22,504 nt of DNA from an uncultured Frankiales bacterium (GTDB lineage Bacteria > Actinomycetota > Actinomycetes > Mycobacteriales > SCTD01): contig CAMLIA010000050.1 of the NCBI GenBank assembly GCA_946479905.1, positions 1 to 22,504 on the forward strand, read 5' to 3'. The notes under the pieces were generated by a model. It worked only from the letters and a program-made list of their open reading frames with translations. It did not search any database and was not told the origin of the DNA. Of this stretch, positions 1-7,725 are shown in pieces (position 1 is the first letter of the stretch; each line of letters starts with the position of its first letter). The translations under genes were made by a program, and so were the position numbers.

Positions 1-2240
1 ACGCGACCGAGAAGTACGGCGAGGAGCGGGTCTCGCAGATCATCACCTACGGCACGATCAAGGCGAAGCAGGCCGTCAAGGACGCGAGCCGCGTGCTGGG
101 CTACCCGTTCGCCGTCGGCGACAAGATCACCAAGGCGATGCCGCCGCCCGTGATGGGCAAGGACGTGCCGCTCGCCGGGATCTTCGACCCCAACCACAAG
201 CGGTACGCCGAGGCCGGCGAGTTCCGGGCGCTCTACGACTCCGACCCGGACGCCAAGGCCGTCGTCGACACCGCCCTCGGCCTGGAGGGGCTGAAGCGGC
301 AGTGGGGCGTGCACGCCGCGGGCGTCATCCTGTGCCGCGAGCCGCTGCTCGACGTCATCCCCATCCAGCGCCGCGAGGCCGACGGCGCCATCATCACGCA
401 GTTCGACATGGGCGCCTGCGAGACGCTCGGCCTGCTGAAGATGGACTTCCTGGGGCTGCGCAACCTCACCGTCCTCGACGACTGCCTCAAGCACATCCAG
501 GCCAACCGCGGCGAGACGGTCGTCCTCGAGACGATCGACGAGATGGTGCCGGACGGCCCGACGTACGAGCTGCTGTCGAAGGGCGACACCCTCGGGGTGT
601 TCCAGCTCGACGGTGGCCCGATGCGCGCCCTGCTGCGCTCGATGCAGCCGGACTCCTTCGAGTCGATCTCCGCGGTGCTGGCGCTCTACCGCCCCGGGCC
701 GATGGGCGCCAACGCGCACAACGACTACGCCGACCGCAAGACCGGCCGCAAGCCGGTCGTGCCGATCCACCCCGAGCTGGCCGAGCCGCTCGAGGACATC
801 CTGGGCGACACCTACGGGTTGATCGTCTACCAGGAGCAGGTCATGGCGATCGCCCAGAAGCTCGCCGGGTACACCCTCGGCGCCGCCGACCTGCTCCGCC
901 GGGCGATGGGCAAGAAGAAGAAGGAGATCCTCGACAAGGAGTACATCCCGTTCCGCGACGGGATGAAGGCCAACGGGTACTCCGACGACGCCATCAAGAC
1001 GCTGTGGGACATCCTCGTCCCCTTCTCCGACTACGCCTTCAACCGCGCCCACACCGCGGGCTACGGGCTGGTCAGCTTCTGGACCGCCTACCTCAAGGCC
1101 AACTACCCCGCCGAGTACATGGCGGCGCTGCTCACCTCCGTCAAGGACGACAAGGACAAGAGCGCGCTCTACCTCGCCGAGTGCCGGCGGATGGGCATCA
1201 AGGTGCTGCCGCCGGACGTCAACGACTCCGACTCCGACTTCACCCCGCGGGGCACCGACATCCGCTTCGGCCTGTCCGCGATCCGCAACGTCGGCACGAA
1301 CGTGGTGGCGTCCATCGTGAGGACCCGCACCGAGAAGGGCCGCTTCGAGAGCTTCGCCGACTACCTGTCCAAGGTCGAGGTGGTGGCGGTCAACAAGAAG
1401 ACCGTGGAGTCGCTCATCAAGGCGGGCGCCTTCGACTCCCTCGGCGAGCCGCGCAAGGGGCTGCACACGGTGCACGCCGACGCGATCGACGCGTGCGTGG
1501 ACGTGAAGAAGGCCGAGGCGATCGGGCAGTTCGACCTCTTCGGCGGCATGGAGTCGCCCGAGGACGCCGGCGGCGTCTTCGACGTCCGGGTCCCGATGGG
1601 GGAGTGGGAGAAGGCGGTCCTGCTCGCCTACGAGCGCGAGATGCTCGGGCTCTACGTGTCGGACCACCCGCTGTTCGGTGTGGAGCACGTCATCGCCGCG
1701 CACGTGGACACGCCGATCTCCGGGATCACCGACAAGGACGACGGCGCCTCGGTCGTGGTCGGCGGCCTGCTGTCCTCGGTCACCCGCAAGGTCACCAAGC
1801 AGGGCAACGCCTGGGCCGCGGTGCAGCTGGAGGACCTCGAGGGGTCCGTCGAGGTGATGTTCTTCCCGGCGACCTACTCGCTGGCCGCGGTGCACCTGGT
1901 CGAGGACGCGGTCGTCCTGATCCGCGGCCGCGTCGACAAGCGTGACGACACCCCGAAGCTCATCGCCTCCGACATCACCGTCCCGGACCTGTCGGTCGGT
2001 CCGCGCGGCCCCGTCACGGTGTCGCTGCCCGCGGCGCGCTGCACACCTCCGGTCGTGGAGCACCTCAAGGAGGTGCTGAGGGGACACCCGGGGACGACGG
2101 ACGTGCTGCTGCAGCTGACCACCGGCGCCAAGACCACGACCGTGCGCCTCGACGACAGCCACCGGGTCACGGCGTCCGCCTCGCTGTTCGCCGACCTCAA
2201 GGCGCTGCTCGGCCCCGGCTGCCTCCCCCTCGGCGGCTGA
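1..2240 (+). CDS. dnaE: DNA polymerase III alpha subunit, 3' part (5' end outside window)
   Basis: Catalytic subunit of the replicative DNA polymerase in the cytoplasmic replisome. Reading is open from base 3 ([10 protein letters not shown]...) to TGA at 2238-2240, giving 745 residues. The family is usually about 1,150-1,200 residues, so the PHP domain and the first two catalytic aspartates lie upstream of the window. The third catalytic Asp is visible in [10 protein letters not shown] (Asp codon 444-446). It is followed by the family blocks [12 protein letters not shown] and LYRPGPMGA, then [19 protein letters not shown] and [21 protein letters not shown] helix-hairpin-helix region and an OB-fold (roughly 1690-1960) precede a short C-terminal domain. 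The essential DnaE1 type is more likely than the mutagenic DnaE2/ImuC type, because it has long DnaE1-like fingers and no imuA/imuB-like neighbours. That choice is inference. Confidence 0.97.
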   Translation, partial: ATEKYGEERVSQIITYGTIKAKQAVKDASRVLGYPFAVGDKITKAMPPPVMGKDVPLAGIFDPNHKRYAEAGEFRALYDSDPDAKAVVDTALGLEGLKRQWGVHAAGVILCREPLLDVIPIQRREADGAIITQFDMGACETLGLLKMDFLGLRNLTVLDDCLKHIQANRGETVVLETIDEMVPDGPTYELLSKGDTLGVFQLDGGPMRALLRSMQPDSFESISAVLALYRPGPMGANAHNDYADRKTGRKPVVPIHPELAEPLEDILGDTYGLIVYQEQVMAIAQKLAGYTLGAADLLRRAMGKKKKEILDKEYIPFRDGMKANGYSDDAIKTLWDILVPFSDYAFNRAHTAGYGLVSFWTAYLKANYPAEYMAALLTSVKDDKDKSALYLAECRRMGIKVLPPDVNDSDSDFTPRGTDIRFGLSAIRNVGTNVVASIVRTRTEKGRFESFADYLSKVEVVAVNKKTVESLIKAGAFDSLGEPRKGLHTVHADAIDACVDVKKAEAIGQFDLFGGMESPEDAGGVFDVRVPMGEWEKAVLLAYEREMLGLYVSDHPLFGVEHVIAAHVDTPISGITDKDDGASVVVGGLLSSVTRKVTKQGNAWAAVQLEDLEGSVEVMFFPATYSLAAVHLVEDAVVLIRGRVDKRDDTPKLIASDITVPDLSVGPRGPVTVSLPAARCTPPVVEHLKEVLRGHPGTTDVLLQLTTGAKTTTVRLDDSHRVTASASLFADLKALLGPGCLPLGG

Positions 2241-2323
2241 CGCCCAGCGCCCGGTCACCGGGTCGGCGGGGGCCGTGGGGGTCGGGTTGGGGCCCCGGCG
2301 CGGGCTTGCTGGGGGCGCCAGGT

Positions 2324-2415
2324 CGACCCCTGGCCCGCGGCTCGTGGCGGCCGCCGCGCAGGGGTCGGGCCAGGGCCCTCGGCGGGGTCCACCAAGGGCT
2401 CCCTCTCGACCCCTG
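2324..2415. repeat. Palindromic intergenic repeat, copy 1 (core 2359-2415)
   Basis: The core 2359-2415 begins CAGGGGTCGGG and ends CGACCCCTG, so its ends are inverted repeats. A further CGACCCCTG at 2324-2332 can also pair with 2359-2367. Aligned without gaps to the reverse complement of 4020-4076, 45 of 57 positions match by my hand count, and the first 21 bases differ at one position. It lies in the 199-nt gap between dnaE and the next gene. It could act as a transcription terminator for dnaE (no U-tract is seen) and/or belong to a dispersed REP-like family. Confidence 0.75.
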
Positions 2416-2425
2416 CGGACGCGAC

Positions 2426-2439
2426 TAAGGTCACGGGGC
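2426..2439 (+). promoter_or_regulatory. Putative -10 box (TAAGGT) for near-leaderless mRNA
   Basis: TAAGGT at 2426-2431 fits the actinobacterial TANNNT -10 consensus. Eight bases separate it from the GTG at 2440, so the transcript would start at or almost at the start codon. No convincing -35 was seen. Confidence 0.5.
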
Positions 2440-3075
2440 GTGGACGCCATCAAGCTCTGTGCCGGAACGCTGACGGTCGAGCACCCCGACGAGGTGCTGC
2501 TCGACTACCTCGACATCCGCAACGGCTACTCCTACCCGGCGTACGACCTGCTGCAGACCAACAACTCGCCGACCCTCGTCGACGGTGACCTGCTGGCACC
2601 GGTGCTCATGGGCGTCCACATCGACGCGGGTCGCTTCGCGCTGCTGCGCGAGATGATGCCCGCGCTGGAGGCGGTCGCGGACCTGCCCGAGGTCTCCCTC
2701 GAGGACGCGGACGACGACCACGTCATGTGCGTCGCCGGGCTGTTCGGGATCCTGGACGAGCCGCGGTACTCCGGCCGCGGCGTGCGCGGCACCATCGTCA
2801 GCAAGGTGCTGCACCGCAAGCGGCCCGACCTGGTGCCCATCTACGACAGCCGGATCTTCGAGGCCTACACCGCACCGGGCGTCCTGCCGCGCACCCTCGA
2901 CCGGGCCTGGCAGGAGTTCATGCGGCTGCTGTGCATGCAGATGCGGGCCGACCTGCAGACCGAGCGGGACGCCTTCACCGAGCTGCAGCTCGCGGCCGAG
3001 GAGGCGGGTTGCCCCGTCACGAAGCTGCGGATCCTGGACATCCTCGTGTGGCGCGCCTCCGACGTCTGGCAGTAG
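2440..3075 (+). CDS. Conserved hypothetical protein, DUF6308-like
   Basis: A 211-residue cytoplasmic protein of unknown function. I recognise the overall pattern of an actinobacterial DUF family (DUF6308, from memory): an N-terminal SYPAYDLLQTNN block, a middle GVRGTIVSKVLHRKRPDL block, then VPIYDSRI. The frame stays open upstream to about 2275, but that part is low-complexity repeat sequence. GTG 2440 is chosen because conserved-looking sequence begins there and a TANNNT box sits 8 nt upstream. There is no signal peptide or membrane segment. The stop TAG (3073-3075) directly abuts the stop of the opposing gene at 3076. With that gene it forms a two-gene block flanked by inverted copies of a palindromic repeat. 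Confidence 0.8.
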   Translation: MDAIKLCAGTLTVEHPDEVLLDYLDIRNGYSYPAYDLLQTNNSPTLVDGDLLAPVLMGVHIDAGRFALLREMMPALEAVADLPEVSLEDADDDHVMCVAGLFGILDEPRYSGRGVRGTIVSKVLHRKRPDLVPIYDSRIFEAYTAPGVLPRTLDRAWQEFMRLLCMQMRADLQTERDAFTELQLAAEEAGCPVTKLRILDILVWRASDVWQ

Positions 3076-3951
3076 CTACCGCATGTGGGGTGGCAGCACG
3101 TCGGGGCCCCGGCGGGCGGCCGCGCGGCGGTAGGCGGCCGTCGCCTTGGCGATCAGCCGCTCCGGTCTCCGGTCGTCGATCGCGGTGGTGCTGAACACCT
3201 CCCAGTCCTCGGCGCGGGCAAGCTCGTCGCGGTCGATGTCGTGCCGTCGCTGCTGCATGCCCTTGAGGAAGTGGACCTCCCCCTCGTGCTGCATGGCGAC
3301 CTTCGCGCGGGGGTCGCCGAGGTCCGCCTCGCCGAGCCAGCCGCCCGCGGCGTCGCGGATCACGGTCCCGTGCACCATGGCCGTGAAGCCTGCGGCGTGC
3401 AGGCGCAGGCGGGCTCGGGACTCCGCGGGTGAGTCGGATCGCTTGTCGAGCAGCGGGACGGCTTCCCGGAGCAGGACCGCGCCCGGCCGCCGGCCGTGGT
3501 CGGCCACGGCGGCGGCGATCTCAGCGGACTCCCAACGGCGGGCGACCACGTCGCCGAGCGCGACGAGCTGTTCGAGGTCCAGGAACCGCGACAGGTCCGC
3601 GAGGCACCGGGGGCCGTCGGCCACCTTGAGGCCGTCGAGCTCGTGCACGCGCCCCTCGGGGATGCCGAGCCGGTGCGTCGTGAAGCCAGCCCGCTGGGTC
3701 CGCGGCGCACCCGGGCCGCGGTCGAGGTGAACGATCCCGTCGTCGTCCACAGGGAGCTTGAGCAGCACGGCCGCGGTCCACAGGCACACGACAGCCTCGG
3801 GGAACAGCAGGGCCGCGCTCTCCGCCCGGGTGCGGACGTCGACGTCCTTGTCCGGGAGCACGTAGACGTCGCGGGTCACGCGCTCGTAGCCGGGCCCACG
3901 CAGCCGCTTCTTGCTGACCTCTGAGATCGAGCCTCTGAAGGGTTCCGTCAT
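3076..3951 (-). CDS. AbiEi-antitoxin-like / DUF559 (Vsr-like nuclease fold) protein
   Basis: A 291-residue protein of a common actinobacterial family that joins an N-terminal AbiEi-like region (about residues 10-120: RGPGYERVTRDVYV, then LWTAAVLLKLPV) to a C-terminal DUF559/Vsr-like PD-(D/E)XK region (about 170-280). Candidate nuclease residues are E177 in SPAESRARL and D210 in LGEADLGDPRAK. In relatives the next strand usually reads like VEYDGxxH. Here it reads VAMQHEGEVH, so the expected acidic residue appears as Gln221 and activity may be altered. The ATG at 3949-3951 is the first sensible start, and no clear TANNNT box precedes it. The family is often annotated as type IV toxin-antitoxin AbiEi domain, but no AbiEii-like toxin is adjacent, so an antitoxin role is not supported. 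Function is unknown. Confidence 0.8.
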   Translation of the reverse strand: MTEPFRGSISEVSKKRLRGPGYERVTRDVYVLPDKDVDVRTRAESAALLFPEAVVCLWTAAVLLKLPVDDDGIVHLDRGPGAPRTQRAGFTTHRLGIPEGRVHELDGLKVADGPRCLADLSRFLDLEQLVALGDVVARRWESAEIAAAVADHGRRPGAVLLREAVPLLDKRSDSPAESRARLRLHAAGFTAMVHGTVIRDAAGGWLGEADLGDPRAKVAMQHEGEVHFLKGMQQRRHDIDRDELARAEDWEVFSTTAIDDRRPERLIAKATAAYRRAAARRGPDVLPPHMR

Positions 3952-4016
3952 GCGGCGGCAGTGTGGCCGCTGGCGCGATCGCGTGACGGGCCCCCTCCAC
4001 AGGGTGCGAGGGCGGC

Positions 4017-4079
4017 GGCCAGGGGTCGGGATGGAGCCCTCAGACAGCCCCGGGCAGGGCCCTAGCCCGACCCCTGGCC
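4017..4079. repeat. Palindromic intergenic repeat, copy 2 (inverted relative to copy 1)
   Basis: A perfect 14-bp inverted repeat, GGCCAGGGGTCGGG (4017-4030) and CCCGACCCCTGGCC (4066-4079). A nested GCCCT/AGGGC pair lies at 4036-4040/4056-4060. It sits 12 nt beyond the stop of the minus-strand lipoprotein gene and could terminate that transcript. It is related to the element at 2359-2415 but in the opposite orientation. Confidence 0.8.
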
Positions 4080-4091
4080 CTCAGCCAGGGC

Positions 4092-4736
4092 TCAGGAGGC
4101 GCGGGCGAGGAGCAGCTTGGCGAGCCGGACGGCGACGGCCGGGTCCGCGATCGGCGCCTTCTGGTAGGCGAGCGACCACGTCGTGGTGCCCTGCCGGAAC
4201 CGGAGCAGCAGCAGCTGGGCGCTGACCGAGCCCTGGAGGGTCTGGACGGTCGCCGAGGAGGCCTCGCCGACCCTCTCCACGACGGTGGGGGACCCGGAGC
4301 GGACCTTCGCGTCGTCGGCGTAGTCCGCCGCCGCTCCCGCCGCGGTGGCGAACCGGGCGGCCACCACCGAGACGACGGCCCCGGTGGCGGTGTCGACGTA
4401 CTGCGCGACGTAGGCGCCGGAGAAGCCGTGCGCGCGCAGCTTCGCCGCGGCGGCCGCCACCGACGCGGTCGCCTGGGCACCGGTGCCGGTCGAGCTGTAG
4501 CCGGCCACCGCCTGCAGGTCGCGCGGACCGCTCCCCTTGACGACCAGGACCATCCCGGGCGGAACCTCGTCGGGGGCGGGGACGAGCACGCTCAGGGCCG
4601 AGGGCGGCAGCGTCACCCCCGGCGCGGGTGCGGTGAAGGGCGGCGGGGACGGAGCGGGGCCCGCGGTCGACCCGCCGCTGCAGCCCGCCAGCAGCACGGG
4701 AAGCAGCACGAGCACGGGGAGCCGGGGACGGGTCAC
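4092..4736 (-). CDS. Putative secreted lipoprotein
   Basis: A 214-residue protein with a lipoprotein signal peptide: basic TRPR, the hydrophobic stretch LPVLVLLPVLLAGC, and a lipobox LAGC with the lipidated Cys at about residue 19. A Ser/Gly/Pro-rich linker (about 20-45) follows. The mature domain carries no motif I recognise. It contains a YSSTGTGAQATASVAAA segment and the run SAQLLLLRFRQGTTTWSLAYQ. It would be anchored on the outer face of the membrane. The GTG at 4736 is chosen because it starts the signal peptide and lies 6 nt after a TACCCT -10 box. The open frame continues far upstream, but that is a shadow of the divergent ABC gene. Function is unknown. It is divergently arranged with an ABC exporter operon. 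Confidence 0.85.
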   Translation of the reverse strand: MTRPRLPVLVLLPVLLAGCSGGSTAGPAPSPPPFTAPAPGVTLPPSALSVLVPAPDEVPPGMVLVVKGSGPRDLQAVAGYSSTGTGAQATASVAAAAAKLRAHGFSGAYVAQYVDTATGAVVSVVAARFATAAGAAADYADDAKVRSGSPTVVERVGEASSATVQTLQGSVSAQLLLLRFRQGTTTWSLAYQKAPIADPAVAVRLAKLLLARAS

Positions 4737-4790
4737 GCGCGCAGGGTAGTGGGCAGGCAGCCGGTGTCCCGGGTCCCGTACCGTGGACGG
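4737..4790. promoter_or_regulatory. Divergent promoter region with two leaderless -10 boxes
   Basis: On the minus strand TACCCT (4748-4743) lies 6 nt before the lipoprotein GTG at 4736. On the plus strand TACCGT (4779-4784) lies 6 nt before the ABC-transporter GTG at 4791. Neither gene has a Shine-Dalgarno sequence. Both transcripts are predicted to start at the start codon. Confidence 0.6.
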
Positions 4791-5732
4791 GTGACGACGA
4801 CCGAGGCACCGCCGCGTGCCACGGCCGTGGCCGTGGCCGGGCTGACCACCCACCGGGGCGGGGCGTGCGTCACCGACGCGGTGAGCTTCGAGATCGGCGC
4901 GGGTGAGGTGTTCGGCCTGCTCGGTCCGAACGGCGCGGGCAAGACCACGCTGGTGCGCCAGCTCGTCGGCGTACTCCGCCCCGACGAGGGGACCGTCCGG
5001 CTGCACGGCCAGGACGTGACCGGGGACTGCCGTGCGGCGAGCAGGCAGCTGGCCTACCTGGCGCAGACCGAGCCGGCGCTGCACGAGCTGCCCGTGGGAC
5101 TGGCCGTCGAGAGCACCGGGCGGCTGCGTGGGTTGAGCCGGGCGGCGGCGCGGCAGGCCACCGCGGACCTGCTCGAGGAGCTCGGGCTGACTGCCCTGCG
5201 GGCCCGACCGCTGTGCCGGCTGAGCGGCGGTGAGCGACGGCTCGCCGAGCTGGCCACCGCGCTCGTCGCCGACCGGCCGCTGCTGGTGCTGGACGAGCCG
5301 ACCACCGGGCTCGACGTCGCTGCCCGCCGCCGCGTCTGGGAGGCCATCCGCAGGCGGACGGCCACCGTCGTCCTCGTGACCCACAACGTGCTGGAGGCGG
5401 AGCAGGTGCTCGACCGGGTCGCCGTCGTGGACCGGGGCCGGGTCATCGCCTGCGACACCCCCGGGCGGCTGAAGGCCCTGGTGTCCGACGACGTGCGGCT
5501 CGAGCTGGTCTGGCGCGACGAGCCGCCGGAGCACCCGCTGCGGTCCCGGGCCGTCGTGGACGGCCGGCGGTGGAGCCTGCGGATGCCCGCCACCCAGGCC
5601 CGTGCGGCTCTCGCCGAGCTCACGACCGGCGCCACCCTGGCGCTGCTCGACGACTTCACGCTCGCGACCCCGACCCTCGAGGACGTCTACGAGGCGCTCG
5701 GTGGGCGCGACAGCGACCTGGAGCGCGCATGA
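4791..5732 (+). CDS. ABC transporter ATP-binding protein (ABC-2 exporter type)
   Basis: A 313-residue nucleotide-binding subunit of an ABC exporter. It has Walker A GPNGAGKT (45-52), a Q-loop Gln in YLAQTEP (92), signature LSGGE (144-148), Walker B LLVLDEP (164-170), D-loop TTGLD and switch His in VLVTHN (198). The C-terminal extension (about 225-313, ending in TPTLEDVYEALGG) is typical of drug/antibiotic exporter ATPases of the CcmA/NatA type. The GTG at 4791 gives a normal N-terminus with a leaderless promoter 6 nt upstream. The frame is open further upstream, but that is antisense to the lipoprotein gene. Its TGA overlaps the ATG of the permease (ATGA, 5729-5732), which indicates translational coupling. 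The substrate is unknown. Confidence 0.93.
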   Translation: MTTTEAPPRATAVAVAGLTTHRGGACVTDAVSFEIGAGEVFGLLGPNGAGKTTLVRQLVGVLRPDEGTVRLHGQDVTGDCRAASRQLAYLAQTEPALHELPVGLAVESTGRLRGLSRAAARQATADLLEELGLTALRARPLCRLSGGERRLAELATALVADRPLLVLDEPTTGLDVAARRRVWEAIRRRTATVVLVTHNVLEAEQVLDRVAVVDRGRVIACDTPGRLKALVSDDVRLELVWRDEPPEHPLRSRAVVDGRRWSLRMPATQARAALAELTTGATLALLDDFTLATPTLEDVYEALGGRDSDLERA

Positions 5733-6460
5733 ACGCCTTCGCCGCCCTCTACGCGGGACAGCTCAGCCGGGCCCGCGCTGCGCGGGTGCCGCTGCTGTTC
5801 GTCGCGACGCTGCAGTCGCTCGGCATCCTGCTGCTGCTGCGCGGCGTGGTCGACCGGACGAGCGAGACGACGGCGCAGCAGGTCGTCGCCGGCTCGACCG
5901 TGCTCGTCGTCGCCTTCGTCGCCCTCAACCTGCTGGCCCAGCGCTTCGGCGCGCTGCGCGCCTCCGGTGCCCTCGACCACTACGCGACCCTGCCGGTGTC
6001 CGGAGCGACGGTCGTGCTGGCCACGGCGGCGGCCTACGCGACGTTCACGCTGCCGGGTGCGGTGCTGACGGCGATCGTCGGGGCACTCGTCTACGGCCTC
6101 CCGCTCGCCCACCTGTGGCTGCTCGTCGCGGTGCTCCCGCTCGCCGGAGCGGGGCTCGCCGGGCTGGGTGCCGCGCTCGGTCTGCTCGCCCCGCGTCCCG
6201 AGCTGGCGACCGTGCTCGGGCAGCTCGGTATGTCGGGGGTGCTGTTCCTGGGCATCATCCCGGCGGCCCGGATGCCCGAGGTGCTGCGCGCCGTCCGCGC
6301 CGCGGTCCCGTCGACCTACGCGGTGGACGCGCTCGCGTCGTCGTTCCGCCCGGGGTGGAACGCGGCCGTCGTGGTCCGCGACCTCGGGGTCTGCGCGGCC
6401 GTCGCCGTGGCCGCCCTCGCGCTGGCCTCGGTGGCCTTCCGGCGGGCGGTGCGGGCGTGA
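5729..6460 (+). CDS. ABC-2 type transporter permease
   Basis: A 243-residue integral membrane protein and partner of the preceding ATPase. Hydrophobic segments are visible at roughly residues 18-38 (LLFVATLQSLGILLLL), 50-68, 95-118, 120-145, 165-185 and 210-235, consistent with six membrane helices. The segment PVSGATVVLATAAAYATF and the late VPSTYAVDALASSF are characteristic of ABC-2 drug-exporter permeases. The ATG at 5729 overlaps the upstream TGA, and its own TGA overlaps the GTG of the next gene (GTGA, 6457-6460), so the three genes form one translationally coupled operon. Confidence 0.9.
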   Translation: MNAFAALYAGQLSRARAARVPLLFVATLQSLGILLLLRGVVDRTSETTAQQVVAGSTVLVVAFVALNLLAQRFGALRASGALDHYATLPVSGATVVLATAAAYATFTLPGAVLTAIVGALVYGLPLAHLWLLVAVLPLAGAGLAGLGAALGLLAPRPELATVLGQLGMSGVLFLGIIPAARMPEVLRAVRAAVPSTYAVDALASSFRPGWNAAVVVRDLGVCAAVAVAALALASVAFRRAVRA

Positions 6461-7044
6461 GCGCCGACGTCTGGGCCGCGCCGGCCGCGAGCGACGCCGC
6501 CGGGTGGCAGACCGTCGTCCCGCCGCCCGGACCGTCCCGGTTCAAGGCGGACGCGGCCCGCTTCGCCGGCATCGTCACCGGGATGGTCCTGCTCGGAGCG
6601 CCCGTGGGGCTGCTCTGGTCGGCGCTGGCACCCCGCTACACCGTGATCTTCAAGGACGGGCAGCCGACCTACCCGCTGCTGGAGAGCAGCAAGGCCTTCG
6701 TGGGCGTCGACGGCACGTTCGCAGCCGTCTCGCTCGTCGTCGGCGCAGCCTGCGGGCTGCTCGCCTGGTGGCTGGCCCGCCGCTCCGGCCCGTGGACCGT
6801 CGTCGCCCTGGCCGTCGGGGGCGTGCTGGCCGGGCTGGTCGCGGCCCGGGTGGGACTGCTCCCCGGCCGGCAGGAGGCGTTCGCCGCCCTGGACGGCAAG
6901 AAGGGTGCGGTGGACCTGTTCCTCGGCGTCCGCAGCGGCGACACCACCCACCTGCGCGCGCCGTGGACCGTCGTCATCTGGCCGGTGGCGGCCCTGGTCG
7001 CGTTCCTCGTGCCCGCCTTCCTCAAGCCGGAGGAGCTCGACTAG
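6457..7044 (+). CDS. DUF2567-like integral membrane protein
   Basis: A 195-residue protein with four predicted membrane segments: about residues 38-56 (GIVTGMVLLGAPVGLLWSA), 85-107, 112-132 and 168-187. Between TM1 and TM2 is an extracytoplasmic-looking segment containing YTVIFKDGQPTYPLLES and AFVGVDGTFA. That layout resembles the actinobacterial DUF2567 family, an assignment made from memory. Function is unknown. It is the last gene of the ABC operon. Its stop TAG (7042-7044) shares the CTAG palindrome with the stop of the opposing LON-domain gene, so the two convergent genes overlap by 4 nt and no terminator can lie between them. Confidence 0.8.
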   Translation: MSADVWAAPAASDAAGWQTVVPPPGPSRFKADAARFAGIVTGMVLLGAPVGLLWSALAPRYTVIFKDGQPTYPLLESSKAFVGVDGTFAAVSLVVGAACGLLAWWLARRSGPWTVVALAVGGVLAGLVAARVGLLPGRQEAFAALDGKKGAVDLFLGVRSGDTTHLRAPWTVVIWPVAALVAFLVPAFLKPEELD

Positions 7045-7703
7045 TTCGGCACGGCTCTCGACCGGGCGAGCTCCGGGGCGGGTACGGCGTGCAGCGCGGC
7101 CAGCACGCCGGCCTCGCGCCGCAGCAGCGACAGGCCCCGTCGGAGTCGGGCGACCCCGTCCGGCTGCTCGAGCAGGTCCTGCCGGTCGGCCAGGTCGAGC
7201 GCCATGGTCGCGCCCACCAGGTGCCCGAGCACCCGAGGGTCGTCCGGCAGCTCCGGAACCTCGACCTGGCCGCCGCTCACCTCGGCCAGCGCACCCAGGT
7301 AGCCGGTGAATGCCGCCCGCACGAGCGGGGCGAGGGCGGCCGCCTCGCCGCTGTCGCCGGGCTCGTCCGGCAGCCACGTGACCTCACCGGTGAAGTAGGG
7401 CAGGTCGTCGTGCAGGGCATCCAGGTGGAACAGCTCGCTGCCGACGGTCACCAGGTCGTAGCGCCCGTCGTCGTACCCGTGCACCTGCGACAGCCGCGCC
7501 GCGCAGCCCACGTCGTACAGCGCACGCACCCCGTCGCTGCCCACCTCGCGTCCCTCGCGGATGCACACCACGCCGAAGCGCTGCTCCTCCTCGGGCAGCT
7601 GCAACAGGTCGCGGACCAGCCGGCGGTACCGCTCCTCGAACACGTGCAGGGGCAGCACCAGGCCGGGGAACAGCACGGTCCCTAACGGGAAGAGGGGGAG
7701 CAC
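7041..7703 (-). CDS. LON peptidase substrate-binding domain protein
   Basis: A 220-residue cytoplasmic protein consisting of the LON N-terminal (substrate-binding) domain alone, without ATPase or protease domains. Diagnostic sequence is LPLFPLGTVLFPGLVLPLHV followed by FEERYRRLV (residues 2-29), RFGVVCIREG (42-51) and YDLVTVG (82-88). A helical C-terminal half (about 125-205) contains LLRREAGVLAAL. GTG 7703 is chosen because the domain starts there directly and a TACCGT -10 box lies 6 nt upstream. Stand-alone LON-domain proteins of about 200-230 residues are widespread, and their substrate or partner is not established. It is divergent from hisD with only 22 bp between start codons. Confidence 0.92.
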   Translation of the reverse strand: MLPLFPLGTVLFPGLVLPLHVFEERYRRLVRDLLQLPEEEQRFGVVCIREGREVGSDGVRALYDVGCAARLSQVHGYDDGRYDLVTVGSELFHLDALHDDLPYFTGEVTWLPDEPGDSGEAAALAPLVRAAFTGYLGALAEVSGGQVEVPELPDDPRVLGHLVGATMALDLADRQDLLEQPDGVARLRRGLSLLRREAGVLAALHAVPAPELARSRAVPN

Positions 7704-7725
7704 CTGGCGACGGTAGCCTTGAGGC
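7704..7725. promoter_or_regulatory. 22-bp bidirectional leaderless promoter between the LON-domain gene and hisD
   Basis: The whole intergenic region is 22 bp. On the minus strand TACCGT (7715-7710) is followed by 6 nt and GTG 7703. On the plus strand TAGCCT (7714-7719) is followed by 6 nt and GTG 7726. The two -10 boxes overlap and share the TA at 7714-7715 in ACGGTAGCCT. There is no room for a leader or RBS on either side. Any -35 or operator must lie inside the opposite gene. Confidence 0.65.

Noticed and set aside
2275..2439. N-terminal extension of the DUF6308-like protein from 2275.
   Set aside because: The segment is Gly/Arg/Pro-rich and coincides with the palindromic repeat. Protein-like sequence begins at GTG 2440.
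3076..3951. A type IV AbiE toxin-antitoxin pair.
   Set aside because: Only the AbiEi-like N-terminal region is present. The neighbouring DUF6308-like gene is convergent and lacks nucleotidyltransferase motifs of AbiEii.
4737..5534. Upstream extension of the lipoprotein reading frame by 266 codons.
   Set aside because: It is antisense to the ABC ATPase gene. The signal peptide with lipobox starts at GTG 4736, which also has a -10 box at the right spacing.
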